NCBI GenBank assembly: GCA_050943475.1
Contig: JBMNPF010000001.1
Coordinates: forward strand, 1-64,000
DNA length: 64,000 bases
Direction of reading: 5' to 3'
Origin: Metaruminococcus_A sp050943475
Lineage (GTDB): Bacteria > Bacillota > Clostridia > Oscillospirales > Ruminococcaceae
Part shown: positions 43,861-52,140 of the stretch, in pieces
How the letters are laid out: each line of letters opens with the position of its first letter
How positions within the stretch are numbered: position 1 is the first letter of the stretch
The notes under the pieces: model-generated
Told to the model about the DNA's origin: nothing
The model's input: the letters and a program-made list of their open reading frames with translations, nothing else
Databases searched by the model: none
Made by a program: the position numbers and the translations under genes

Positions 43861-44727
43861 ATGAAACAAACCATTGCCTTTTTCGGGCTGGGCGCCATGG
43901 GCGAGCCAATGGCAGCCAATCTTCTCAAAGCCGGGTACCCTGTTTGCACCGCCATCCACCGGTCCCGCGCAGCAGCAGACCGGCTGGCGGATGCTGGGCT
44001 CCGTCTCTTTCCCTTCCCGGCAAAAGCCGCGGCGGAGGCAGAGGTTATCATTACCATTCTGCCCGCTGACCCGGAAATCCGGGAATTCCTCATCAACGAT
44101 CAGTTCGCCGGGGCTTTGAAAAGGGGCGCTGTTCTCATTGACATGTCCTCCTGCACCGCAGACTGCACCAGAGAGGTAGAATCCTATTACAAGGAACGGG
44201 GGCACGCTGTTATTGATGCACCGGTAAGCGGCGGCGTTTCGGGTGCAGAACAGGGGACGCTTACCATTTTCGGCGCAGGCAATCCGGAAGCATTTGAAGC
44301 GGTGCGGCCCATTCTTGCGGCGATGGGAAAGGATCTTTATTATCTGGGCAGCTGCGGGACTGGGAAATCCTTTAAAAATTTGAACAACCTGCTTTCGGTC
44401 ATCAACACCGTTGTCACCAGTGAGGCCTGCCGTATCGCCGAACATGAGGGGCTGGATTTGAACCTGCTCTACGACGTCATCAACGCAAGCTCGGGTACAT
44501 CGGCGAGCTTTAAGGGCCGTTTTAAGCGGATGATAAAGGGCGATTACCAAGGCGGCTTCCAGCTTGGGCTGGCGCGCAAGGATTTGGGCAACGCCCTTGC
44601 GCTGGGCAAGGAGCTCCCCCTTCCCATGTCAAGGCTGGCGCATGAGCTGCTGCTTGCAGCAAAAGCATATGACCAAGAAGATATGGCGGCGGTTTATAAG
44701 CTGTTTGATGAAGCCAAACAGGCTTAG
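43861..44727 (+). CDS. Beta-hydroxyacid dehydrogenase (3-hydroxyisobutyrate dehydrogenase-like)
   Basis: A 288-residue NAD(P)-dependent oxidoreductase. N-terminal Rossmann motif GLGAMGEPMAANLLKAGYPV (residues 9-28), signature DAPVSGGVSGAEQGTLTIF around residue 120, and the catalytic lysine in GTGKSFKNLNN (about residue 176-180). Members reduce tartronate semialdehyde, succinate semialdehyde or oxidise 3-hydroxyisobutyrate; the substrate here is unknown. AAAGGAG precedes the ATG. Confidence 0.88.
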   Translation: MKQTIAFFGLGAMGEPMAANLLKAGYPVCTAIHRSRAAADRLADAGLRLFPFPAKAAAEAEVIITILPADPEIREFLINDQFAGALKRGAVLIDMSSCTADCTREVESYYKERGHAVIDAPVSGGVSGAEQGTLTIFGAGNPEAFEAVRPILAAMGKDLYYLGSCGTGKSFKNLNNLLSVINTVVTSEACRIAEHEGLDLNLLYDVINASSGTSASFKGRFKRMIKGDYQGGFQLGLARKDLGNALALGKELPLPMSRLAHELLLAAKAYDQEDMAAVYKLFDEAKQA

Positions 44728-44799
44728 CCCCATTGATCGGCTGCATTTAGGAAACAGGTAATAGGAAAGTCCCATAAGGAAATGTCTGATATGTAAATT

Positions 44800-44836
44800 A
44801 CGGTGCAACCTCGAAAAGAGGCTGCACCGTTTCTTT
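44800..44836 (+). terminator. Intrinsic terminator
   Basis: Stem ACGGTGCAACCTC/GAGGCTGCACCGT (44800-44812 with 44818-44830, one mismatch) followed by TTCTTTTT. It ends the dehydrogenase transcript. Confidence 0.8.
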
Positions 44837-44945
44837 TTATACTGCAAAGGTGGTCTTGCGAATTAGGACTTTGGCACCAAAATCCGATGCTTGTTATCCT
44901 TGCTATCCTTGTGGACATCGTTTGTTTCTGTATGATTTGGACAAC

Positions 44946-44984
44946 AAAAAACCGATGGCAAGTGATACACTCACAAACCATCGG
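44946..44984 (-). terminator. Terminator of the AT-rich acetyltransferase gene
   Basis: CCGATGG (44952-44958) pairs with CCATCGG (44978-44984); inner TGA/TCA adds to the stem. It is followed by six T on the minus strand. Confidence 0.75.
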
Positions 44985-45022
44985 CCCCAAAAATTCATAT
45001 CCCTGCAAACGGAGATTTGATA

Positions 45023-45658
45023 TTACAAGGAATAACCATATAAAAATACTTTCATTAAAAATGATTTTCCGTATTTGGATAGAGTTAAATTGCCTTCTTC
45101 CAAACGCTCAAAGCCTTGATGTTCATAAAAACTATAATTACAGGTATCATCTGTATACAGATATATTCGTCTAGTATGTTGTTCTTTAAGATAATTGCAT
45201 AACTCTTGTAATAATCTTTTCCCCACCCCAAGTCCACGGCAATTTTCAGATACAGCAAATAATGTTAATACACCATCAAATTCATTTTTATGCTTTTTAG
45301 AAAACATATGATACATTTTATGAACCTTATGGTAATCCTCTATTCCTTTTGCATCATTTTTTTTGAAATGCTGCATCTTTCTATTGTAATAAAACGTTTT
45401 CAATATATAAGGCAGGTGTGACAAGATATTATAATCTGTTTTAGAATTTCCCATTATAACACCAATTATTTCATCATCCAGCTCTGCTATGCAAGTGTAT
45501 GTGGCTTCTGAAAGGCAACTATAAACGTACTGCATTTCAAAACATTCTAACAGCTTATGATCAGAAACGTAACCGTGTAACCCAAACGCTTTACTTAATA
45601 TTTTGCTGACCGCCACATAATCTTTCTTTTGTATAGGTCTATATTTTACACTTTTCAT
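45023..45658 (-). CDS. GNAT-family N-acetyltransferase, AT-rich and probably acquired
   Basis: A 211-residue acetyl-CoA-dependent transferase. The acetyl-CoA loop is VSENCRGLGVGKRLLQELCN (about residues 138-157), and the C-terminal YSFYEHQGFERLE is the usual GNAT closure. The whole gene is AT-rich with A/T third positions, unlike its neighbours, and the flanks (44990-45840) are also AT-rich, so recent horizontal transfer is likely. The substrate is unknown. Confidence 0.85.
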   Translation of the reverse strand: MKSVKYRPIQKKDYVAVSKILSKAFGLHGYVSDHKLLECFEMQYVYSCLSEATYTCIAELDDEIIGVIMGNSKTDYNILSHLPYILKTFYYNRKMQHFKKNDAKGIEDYHKVHKMYHMFSKKHKNEFDGVLTLFAVSENCRGLGVGKRLLQELCNYLKEQHTRRIYLYTDDTCNYSFYEHQGFERLEEGNLTLSKYGKSFLMKVFLYGYSL

Positions 45659-45920
45659 TTATATAAACCTCCTAAATTCAAAGCGATCTATATTTTAGTA
45701 GAAAGCTCTCCGAAACAATTATATTAAAAATTTCCTGTTTTTTAATATTTCAGCAGATTTTTTATTAACCGATAAAAGAAAACACTGAAAACAACTAGCT
45801 TGTTACCGTTTTTCTTAATGTTAATTTCTCACGACTACATTTACAATGCCCGATAATTCAGCACTTTTAATACTTTTTAAACGGCTTCCTTATCAGACGT
45901 TTGCAAATGCACTTTCTTTT

Positions 45921-46052
45921 TTATTGCAGCGCAAAATAAATTCCAAGACCGAGCAGCGCAAGAATGGCCAGCACTGCCAACGCAATCACTGCACGCAGCC
46001 CTCGGCTGCGCTGTACCCGTTCTGCAATTTCCTGAAGTTCTTTCTTATCCAT
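45921..46052 (-). CDS. Small single-pass membrane protein
   Basis: A 43-residue frame: charged N terminus MDKKELQEIAERVQRSRG, then one transmembrane helix AVIALAVLAILALLGLGIYF. The ATG at 46052 has GGAAGGA 8 bases upstream. No family recognised; it could be a membrane regulator peptide. Confidence 0.6.
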   Translation of the reverse strand: MDKKELQEIAERVQRSRGLRAVIALAVLAILALLGLGIYFALQ

Positions 46053-46198
46053 ACCGCGCTTCCTTCCCCTTTCCAACGGCACATGACGGCAAGGCCCTGC
46101 GCCTACTGGACAAACCTGGTGCCTTTTTCCACAAACACCTACGCTGGTCAACGGTTTTTCATCTGTGTGATATTTTTTGAAGTCTTACAAAAACAAAA

Positions 46199-46219
46199 TG
46201 CCCGGTTATAAAACCGGGC
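46199..46219 (-). terminator. Terminator of pduL
   Basis: Stem TGCCCGGTT/AACCGGGCA around ATAA, directly after the pduL stop, followed by TTTTGTTTTT on the minus strand. Confidence 0.85.
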
Positions 46220-46233
46220 AAAGCGTTTGTAGT

Positions 46234-46812
46234 TTATTTGCTGACAATTTCGCCCCAAACCTCACCGGCACAACCAGCGGCATTCGCTTCGTCGGTATCA
46301 AGATGCATTGCAGGCGCAAACTTTGGCGAAACACGGCAGACCACATCGCCAAATACGAGCGAACGCTCTGCGCTTTCCACCTTGACCCAGACAATCTGCT
46401 TGTCGCTGACGCCGAGTTCAGCGGCTTTTTCCGGTGTAAGATGAATGTGGCGTTTTGCGACGATAACGCCTTCTTTGATTTCAATCTCGCCACAGGGGCC
46501 AACAATTTTGCACCCCGGGGAACCTGCAAGGTCGCCGGACTCACGAACCGGCGCGGCAATGCCGAGGGTGCGGGTATCTGTCGCAGAGACCTCCACCTGG
46601 GTTGCCGGACGCTCCGGCCCCAAAATCAGGACATTTTTAATGGTGTTCTTCGGGCCGACAATGCTGACACGCTCATTGGATGCAAACTGACCCGGCTGGC
46701 TCAGCGGTGCACGGACGGTGAGTTTGCCGTCTTCTCCAAAAAGAACCTTGAGGTCATCCGCCGTCACATGAACATGGCGCGCAGAGGTTTCAACAATAAA
46801 CTGCTTTTCCAT
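46234..46812 (-). CDS. pduL: PduL-type phosphate propanoyltransferase/acetyltransferase
   Basis: A 192-residue enzyme that interconverts acyl-CoA and acyl-phosphate. Two domain-swapped halves each bring zinc-binding histidines: SARHVHVT (about residue 10-17) and KRHIHLTP (about residue 119-126). No encapsulation peptide is seen, so it is a free cytosolic phosphotransacylase. With nifJ upstream it would turn pyruvate-derived acetyl-CoA into acetyl phosphate for ATP formation; no acetate kinase gene is in the window. Confidence 0.93.
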   Translation of the reverse strand: MEKQFIVETSARHVHVTADDLKVLFGEDGKLTVRAPLSQPGQFASNERVSIVGPKNTIKNVLILGPERPATQVEVSATDTRTLGIAAPVRESGDLAGSPGCKIVGPCGEIEIKEGVIVAKRHIHLTPEKAAELGVSDKQIVWVKVESAERSLVFGDVVCRVSPKFAPAMHLDTDEANAAGCAGEVWGEIVSK

Positions 46813-46915
46813 ATATGTATCTCCCTATCTCCGTGCGAAACAGGCGTGTAAAAAGCCGGTACGCCCGCACGGCTGCCATACCGGTTCCACATGTCCCTGT
46901 TTTTTCCTTACTTTT

Positions 46916-46944
46916 ATTATAATACAAGCTGTTTTTTCGGTCAA
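46916..46944 (-). promoter_or_regulatory. Promoter of pduL
   Basis: On the minus strand, TTGACC (46939-46944), a 17-bp spacer and TATAAT (46916-46921), about 100 bases upstream of the start codon. Confidence 0.8.
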
Positions 46945-47014
46945 GGAAATTTCCCGAAACGGCCCGTATTTCCACACGACGCCCGCCCATCAATCACGAA
47001 TACTTCACAAAACA

Positions 47015-47046
47015 AAAAAGGAAGTGCATTTCTGCACTTCCTTTTT
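47015..47046 (-). terminator. Terminator of nifJ
   Basis: A 14-bp stem AAAAAGGAAGTGCA/TGCACTTCCTTTTT (47015-47028 with 47033-47046), 11 bases after the nifJ stop. Confidence 0.88.
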
Positions 47047-47056
47047 GCTGTAATTC

Positions 47057-50000
47057 TTATTCCTCGGTGCCGTAGAGCTTCTGGAGTTTGACCAGATGAT
47101 CGTACTGCGCTTTTGCATGCTCGGCTGCTTCATCGAAGAGCTCGTTAGCACGATCCGGGAAGGAGAGTTTCAGACGGTTATAACGGGTCTCGCCCGAAAT
47201 AAAGTCTTTGTAATCCGCAGTGGCCGGTTTGCTGTCAAGGGTGAACGGGTTTTTGCCCTCCGCCTTGAGCGCCGGGTTGTAGCGGAACATGTTCCAGTAA
47301 CCAGCGTCAACCGCTTTCTTCATCTCAGCCTGGCAGTTGGTCATGCCGCCCTTAATGCCGTGCATTTCGCAAGGAGCATAGCCGATGATGATGGACGGGC
47401 CATGGTAAGCCTCCGCCTCGGTGATGGCTTTGATGGTCTGTGCCTGGTTTGCACCCATTGCAATCTGAGCAACGTAAACATAGCCGTAGCTCATTGCAAT
47501 TTCAGCAAGGCTCTTCTTGCCAATGGCTTTACCAGCCGCAGCAAACTGAGCGACCTGACCGATCTGGCTGGCTTTGGAAGCCTGGCCGCCGGTGTTGGAG
47601 TAAACCTCGGTATCAAAGACCATGATGTTGACATCTTCGCCAGCAGCAATGACATGGTCAAGGCCGCCGAAGCCGATGTCATAAGCCCAGCCGTCGCCGC
47701 CGAAGATCCAGACGGACTTCTTGACGAGGTACTGTTTCTTGCTCAGGATTTCACGGCCGAGGGCGCAAGCCTCACAGTTGCAACCGTCAACGACTGCATC
47801 CTCAAGAGCAGCAACGTATTTCTCGGTAGCGTCAGCGTTTGCTTTGCCGTCGTTCATGGTATCCAGCCAAGCCTGAGCGGCTTCTTTCAAACCAGCATAT
47901 GCATAGTCAACCGCAATCAGCGCGCGGGTCTTCTCCGCAAGGCTGTCACGAATGGCTTTCTGGCCAAGGTACATACCAAAGCCATGCTCTGCGTTGTCCT
48001 CAAAGAGGCTGTTTGCCCAAGCCGGGCCGTGGCCGCTCGCTTTGTTGGTGGTGTACGGAGAGGTAGCAGCCGGGCCACCCCAGATGGAGGAACAACCGGT
48101 CGCATTGGAGATGAACATCCGCTCGCCGAAGAGCTGGGTGATGAGACGCGCATAGCTGGTCTCTGCACAGCCAGCGCAGGAGCCAGAGAACTCAAGCAGC
48201 GGCTGATTGAACTGGGAACCCTTGACGGTGGTTTCCGCCATCATGCCGTCTTTCTTGCGGATATTCTCCACACAGTAGTCGAATACCGGCTGCTGGTCGA
48301 GCTGGCTCTCCTGAGCAACCATTTTGAGGGTGCCCTTTGCAGCGGTCGGACATACGTTGACGCAGACGCCGCAGCCCATGCAGTCCAGCGGGGAAACGGT
48401 CATTGCGAACTGGTAGTTCTCGCAGCCTTTGCCAATCATCTGTTTGGTCTTGATGCTGGACGGAGCTTTTGCAACTTCGTCAGCGGTCAGCGCAAACGGA
48501 CGGATGGTCGCATGCGGGCAGACATAAGCGCACTGGTTGCACTGGATACAGGTCTCCGGATTCCATTCCGGTACTGTAACGGCAACGCCGCGTTTCTCAT
48601 AAGCAGAAGCGCCCTGCTCAAACTGGCCGTCAACGTGGTCAACGAACGCAGATACCGGCAGGCTGTCGCCGTCCATTTTGGAAACCGGTTCCATGATCTC
48701 TTTGACCATTTTAACGGTTGCCGGATTGCCGGCGAGCTGAACGTCATCCGCAACATCCTTGGCATCCGCCCAGGAAGCCGGGATTTCAACTTTATGAAGT
48801 GCATCCTTACCAGCATCGATTGCCTTGTAGTTCATTTCGACAACAGCGTCGCCCTTCTTGGAGTAGGACTTCTTCGCCGCCTCTTTCATGTACTTGATGG
48901 CGTCTTCTGCCGGCATGATGTTTGCAAGCGCAAAGAACGCGGACTGGAGAATGGTGTTGGTGCGTTTGCCCATGCCAATCTCAATGGCCTTGTCGATTGC
49001 GTTGATGGTGTAGAGCTGAATGTTGTTCTGCGCAATGTAGCGTTTTGCTTCCGCAGGCATGTGGTGATCCAGCTCTTCGTCGCTCCACTGGCAGTTGATC
49101 ATGAAGATACCGCCCGGTTTGACGTCGTTGACCATCTTGAAGCCTTTGATAACGTAAGACGGGTTATGGCAGGCAACAAAGTCCGCTTTGTTGATGTAGT
49201 AAGGGCTCTTGATCGGCTTGTCGCCAAAACGCAGATGGGAAACGGTGATACCGCCCGTCTTTTTGGAGTCATACTGGAAGTACGCCTGAATGTACTTGTC
49301 GGTATGGTCGCCGATGATCTTGGTGGAGTTCTTGTTCGCGCCAACGGTACCGTCGCCGCCGAGACCCCAGAACTTACATTCGGTGGTGCCTTCTGCAGCG
49401 GTGTTCGGAGACGGTTTTTCCTCCAGAGAGAGGTATGTAACGTCGTCGTTGATACCGAGGGTAAAGCGCGGTTTCGGCTCTGCTTTGGCCAGCTCGTCGT
49501 ATACAGCGAATACGCTGGACGGCGGGGTGTCTTTGGAACCGAGGCCGTAACGGCCGCCGATGACGTTCGCGTTGTTGCCGGCTTCACGCAGAGCGGTGAC
49601 AACGTCGAGGAAGAGCGGCTCGCCCAGTGCGCCCGGCTCTTTGGTGCGGTCGAGGACGGCAATCTGTTTTGCGGTTGCCGGAATAGCCTCCAGCAGTTTT
49701 GCCGGAACAAACGGACGGTAGAGGCGAACCTTTACAAGGCCGACTTTTTCGCCCTTGGCGGTGAGGTAATCAATAACCTCTTCAGCTACGTCGCAGATGG
49801 AGCCCATTGCAATAATCACGCGCTCTGCATCCGGTGCGCCGTAGTAGTTGAAAAGTTTGTAGTTGGTGCCAATTTTTTCATTGACCTTGTCCATGTACTC
49901 TTCGACAATGGCCGGAAGCGCATCGTAGTACTTGTTGCAGGCTTCACGGTTCTGGAAGAAGATATCGCCGTTCTGGTGGGAACCGCGCATGGTCGGATGC

Positions 50001-50632
50001 TCCGGACTCAGTGCATGGTCACGGAATGCTTTGATGGCGTCCCAATCCGCCATATCGGCGAGATCGTCGTAATCCCAGGTCTCGATCTTCTGGATCTCGT
50101 GGGAGGTGCGGAAACCGTCAAAGAAGTTGATGAACGGTACGCGGCCTTTAATGGTTGCCAGATGGGCAACGGCAGAAAGGTCCATGACCTCCTGCGGGTT
50201 GGTCTCAGCCAGCATGGCGAAACCGGTCTGGCGGCAGGCGTAAACGTCCGAATGGTCACCGAAAATGTTCAGCGCATGGCTTGCAACGGTACGGGCCGAA
50301 ACGTGGAAAACGCTCGGCAGAAGCTCACCGGCAATCTTATACATATTCGGAATCATGAGAAGAAGGCCCTGAGAAGCAGTAAAGGTGGTGGTCAGCGCAC
50401 CGGCTGCAAGGCTGCCGTGCACGGCGCCCGCTGCACCTGCCTCAGACTGCATCTCAATAACATTTACCTGGGTGCCGAAGATATTTTTGGTACCAACTGC
50501 ACTCCACTGGTCAACGCTGTCAGCCATCGGGCTGGACGGCGTGATGGGGTAAATGGCGGCAACTTCTGTGAATGCATAAGAGACATGAGCGGCAGCGGTG
50601 TTGCCGTCCATGCTTTTCATCTTTCTTGCCAT
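47057..50632 (-). CDS. nifJ: Pyruvate:ferredoxin (flavodoxin) oxidoreductase
   Basis: A 1191-residue single-chain PFOR that splits pyruvate to acetyl-CoA and CO2 and reduces ferredoxin, the core anaerobic fermentation enzyme. Domains in order: pyrimidine-binding TPP domain starting YPITPSSPMAD, the middle domain III, a two-cluster ferredoxin domain with CIQCNQCAYVCPHA (about residue 690) and CMGCGVCVNVCP (about 745), and the C-terminal pyrophosphate-binding TPP domain (about 820-1190) with the GGDGWAYDIGFGGLDHV segment. The ATG at 50632 has AGGAGG upstream; an in-frame codon at 50674 lies in the leader. Confidence 0.97.
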   Translation of the reverse strand: MARKMKSMDGNTAAAHVSYAFTEVAAIYPITPSSPMADSVDQWSAVGTKNIFGTQVNVIEMQSEAGAAGAVHGSLAAGALTTTFTASQGLLLMIPNMYKIAGELLPSVFHVSARTVASHALNIFGDHSDVYACRQTGFAMLAETNPQEVMDLSAVAHLATIKGRVPFINFFDGFRTSHEIQKIETWDYDDLADMADWDAIKAFRDHALSPEHPTMRGSHQNGDIFFQNREACNKYYDALPAIVEEYMDKVNEKIGTNYKLFNYYGAPDAERVIIAMGSICDVAEEVIDYLTAKGEKVGLVKVRLYRPFVPAKLLEAIPATAKQIAVLDRTKEPGALGEPLFLDVVTALREAGNNANVIGGRYGLGSKDTPPSSVFAVYDELAKAEPKPRFTLGINDDVTYLSLEEKPSPNTAAEGTTECKFWGLGGDGTVGANKNSTKIIGDHTDKYIQAYFQYDSKKTGGITVSHLRFGDKPIKSPYYINKADFVACHNPSYVIKGFKMVNDVKPGGIFMINCQWSDEELDHHMPAEAKRYIAQNNIQLYTINAIDKAIEIGMGKRTNTILQSAFFALANIMPAEDAIKYMKEAAKKSYSKKGDAVVEMNYKAIDAGKDALHKVEIPASWADAKDVADDVQLAGNPATVKMVKEIMEPVSKMDGDSLPVSAFVDHVDGQFEQGASAYEKRGVAVTVPEWNPETCIQCNQCAYVCPHATIRPFALTADEVAKAPSSIKTKQMIGKGCENYQFAMTVSPLDCMGCGVCVNVCPTAAKGTLKMVAQESQLDQQPVFDYCVENIRKKDGMMAETTVKGSQFNQPLLEFSGSCAGCAETSYARLITQLFGERMFISNATGCSSIWGGPAATSPYTTNKASGHGPAWANSLFEDNAEHGFGMYLGQKAIRDSLAEKTRALIAVDYAYAGLKEAAQAWLDTMNDGKANADATEKYVAALEDAVVDGCNCEACALGREILSKKQYLVKKSVWIFGGDGWAYDIGFGGLDHVIAAGEDVNIMVFDTEVYSNTGGQASKASQIGQVAQFAAAGKAIGKKSLAEIAMSYGYVYVAQIAMGANQAQTIKAITEAEAYHGPSIIIGYAPCEMHGIKGGMTNCQAEMKKAVDAGYWNMFRYNPALKAEGKNPFTLDSKPATADYKDFISGETRYNRLKLSFPDRANELFDEAAEHAKAQYDHLVKLQKLYGTEE

Positions 50633-50706
50633 TTTATTTCCTCCTGTTTGTTTTCTCAACACAAGCCCCGGCATGGAATATGCCAGGGCATGTTATGTCG
50701 ATTTAA

Positions 50707-50735
50707 ATTTTATCACGTTTTTTGGGGCTTGTAAA
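50707..50735 (-). promoter_or_regulatory. Promoter of nifJ
   Basis: On the minus strand, TTTACA (50730-50735), a 17-bp spacer and TAAAAT (50707-50712), 75 bases before the start codon. Confidence 0.7.
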
Positions 50736-50873
50736 GGGATATTGCCAATAATTTATCATACTGGCACAGATTGTCTCGCACAGGCGCCGCAGGGGCTTGC
50801 AGCCGCCATACGCGCAGACAGTTTTCGTCTGGTTGGTGACCGTTTGGAGCCTTACCGCCCGGTACAGAACGGA

Positions 50874-50996
50874 CTATTTTTTCCGTTTCTGCGGTTTTAC
50901 CGAACCCCCCTGGTACCACCGGCGCATCCACTCCCCTTCCTCCCGGTAACGCCTGAGAACCGCCTGCCGGATTTCCCGCAGTTTTTTCTCCTCCAT
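50874..50996 (-). CDS. Possible 40-residue basic protein or remnant
   Basis: A frame of 40 residues, strongly helical and basic (MEEKKLREIRQAVLRRYREE, then WMRRWYQGG, then a KPQKRKK tail). It has no good ribosome binding site and the frame stays open a further dozen codons upstream, so it may be the C-terminal stub of a longer lost gene rather than a functional gene. Confidence 0.3.
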   Translation of the reverse strand: MEEKKLREIRQAVLRRYREEGEWMRRWYQGGSVKPQKRKK

Positions 50997-51081
50997 ATCA
51001 ATGCAGATGCACTCGTTAGCGGCTTCTGAATCAGATTAAAAGCTGGATTCCTTGATTATCAAAAGTGATGCAGATACATAC

Positions 51082-51180
51082 ATGATTCTCGTCAACCGCC
51101 AAGACCGCGCAACGCTGGAAGCGTTGGAGCAAAATATAGCGGGGCTTGATATTCGGACGAGACATGGGCTAATTCGGTAA
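51082..51180 (+). pseudogene. Short gene remnant
   Basis: A frame of 32 codons (MILVNRQDRATLEALEQNIA...) ending at 51180, with open frame extending about 15 codons upstream and no ribosome binding site. It directly abuts the first hairpin at 51179. It looks like the 3-prime end of a lost gene; family not recognised. Confidence 0.3.
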
Positions 51181-51215
51181 AACCGTGTGCAAGTTGCACA
51201 CGGTTTTTGTTTTTT
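51179..51215 (+). terminator. Hairpin copy 1 bracketing the small-peptide cassette
   Basis: The 14-bp stem AAAACCGTGTGCAA/TTGCACACGGTTTT (51179-51192 with 51194-51207) around one base, followed by TGTTTTTT. The same stem recurs at 51925. Confidence 0.75.
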
Positions 51216-51325
51216 GCTGGATTACAATAATTACATATTATAGCTATATTTGTAGAATTTTCCAATTATTAAGAAAGTATTTGTATACATTTGTTATAGA
51301 ATATATTTGGCGTTTATATTAAAAT

Positions 51326-51358
51326 TTATTCATAAAAATAATAATTTTTTATGAATAA
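51326..51358. promoter_or_regulatory. 13-bp perfect inverted repeat
   Basis: TTATTCATAAAAA (51326-51338) is inverted as TTTTTATGAATAA (51346-51358), about 65 bases before the secreted-peptide gene. It is a candidate operator or terminator controlling the cassette. Confidence 0.45.
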
Positions 51359-51424
51359 CAGAGAGGATGATGCCAAAATTTGTTGTTCGGGAACAAAACA
51401 GCGTAATCGAAATGAGGTGCAAAA

Positions 51425-51580
51425 ATGAAAAAGAAAAGAATTATTCGCCTTATTACAATAGTTTTGTTGGCTTTAAGCGTCCCGCTCATGATGGGGGCGA
51501 CTGAATTTTCTGACAACTATGCCTTGCTGACCATACTGTCCACTAACGGTTATAACGCCGTTGACTTTTATCTGTTTTAG
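51425..51580 (+). CDS. Secreted small peptide precursor, 51 residues
   Basis: A 51-residue frame with GAGGTG 5 bases before the ATG. Basic start MKKKRIIRLI, hydrophobic core TIVLLALSVPLMM, and a probable signal-peptidase site after GA (about residue 25) would release a mature peptide of about 26 residues rich in Tyr, Leu and Phe. The gene is AT-rich. It is 14 bases before the membrane-protein gene, so they form an operon. Not recognised; a signalling peptide, bacteriocin or phage-defence peptide are all possible. Confidence 0.55.
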   Translation: MKKKRIIRLITIVLLALSVPLMMGATEFSDNYALLTILSTNGYNAVDFYLF

Positions 51581-51594
51581 CAGGTGAAAGAAAA

Positions 51595-51894
51595 ATGAAA
51601 CCCAATACAAAAGTCTTTCTTTTTTCGATTGCTACTTCGGCAATGCTTATCGCTATTTTTACAGTACTTGGATGGATACAAAAACCATTGGCAATTCATA
51701 TCGCACAGATACATGTCTGGACTCACCATATTGATAAAGGATTCACCTTTTACAAAAGCGCCGAATTTGTACCGGGTATGGGTTGCTATAGCGTTACTTT
51801 TGAAAACGGAGAGGGTGAAGAGCTGCATATTTCTGTGGAACCATACCAGTTTCCCATCCGTGTATCGTTTGATTCCATCAATAGCCCTGTTTAA
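51595..51894 (+). CDS. Small membrane-anchored protein, partner of the secreted peptide
   Basis: A 99-residue protein. One N-terminal helix (VFLFSIATSAMLIAIFTVLG, about residues 7-26), then a compact extracytoplasmic domain of about 60 residues with strands (GCYSVTFENGEGEELHISVE). AGGTGAAAG precedes the ATG. The topology and operon position behind a secreted peptide suit an immunity or peptide-sensing protein; it also faintly resembles DUF3139 proteins. Function unknown. Confidence 0.5.
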   Translation: MKPNTKVFLFSIATSAMLIAIFTVLGWIQKPLAIHIAQIHVWTHHIDKGFTFYKSAEFVPGMGCYSVTFENGEGEELHISVEPYQFPIRVSFDSINSPV

Positions 51895-51924
51895 TATTTC
51901 AATCAACTCTTACAAATTTGTCCC

Positions 51925-51961
51925 ATGTAAAACCGTGTGCAAATTGCACACGGTTTTACAT
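51925..51961 (+). terminator. Hairpin copy 2 bracketing the small-peptide cassette
   Basis: An 18-bp stem, core AAAACCGTGTGCAA/TTGCACACGGTTTT extended by ATGT/ACAT (51925-51942 with 51944-51961). It is nearly identical to the hairpin at 51179 and lies 31 bases after the cassette's last gene. Confidence 0.75.
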
Positions 51962-52101
51962 ACTATGAGCTCCGAATCGGCGATGCATTTCCTACAGCAG
52001 AAAAAATTTTGATATCAGCAAAGTATTATCAAGTTCGTGTTGATTCTCTCATGGACTTATCCGACACAAAAGAACCGTACCCGCCGAAAAAGAACCAGTA
52101 A
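51961..52101 (+). pseudogene. 3-prime remnant of an XRE-family regulator
   Basis: A 46-codon open frame ending at 52101: PTAEKILISAKYYQVRVDSL, then LSDTKEPYPPKK. This matches the end of a Cro/C1 helix-turn-helix domain and its typical tail. The 5-prime half, including the recognition helix, is missing, and the frame begins at the hairpin copy 2. So the cassette or its hairpin replaced the front of the gene. Confidence 0.6.
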
Positions 52102-52128
52102 AAAGCCGCCCTGTTGAAGGCGGCTTTT
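52101..52128. terminator. Bidirectional terminator
   Basis: Stem AAAAGCCGCC/GGCGGCTTTT (52101-52110 with 52119-52128), directly after the stop of the minus-strand flavodoxin-like gene. Confidence 0.8.
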
Positions 52129-52140
52129 GGTTTGCTGGGC

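Noticed and set aside
42741..44096. 451-codon minus-strand frame opposite the CNNM/CorC and dehydrogenase genes
   Set aside because: It spans two plus-strand genes and the gap between them, with no start signal; a compositional artefact.
47096..50734. 1212-codon open frame on the plus strand opposite nifJ
   Set aside because: It is the antisense shadow of a highly GC-biased gene. The minus-strand PFOR has all domains and motifs, while this frame has no ribosome binding site or family sequence.
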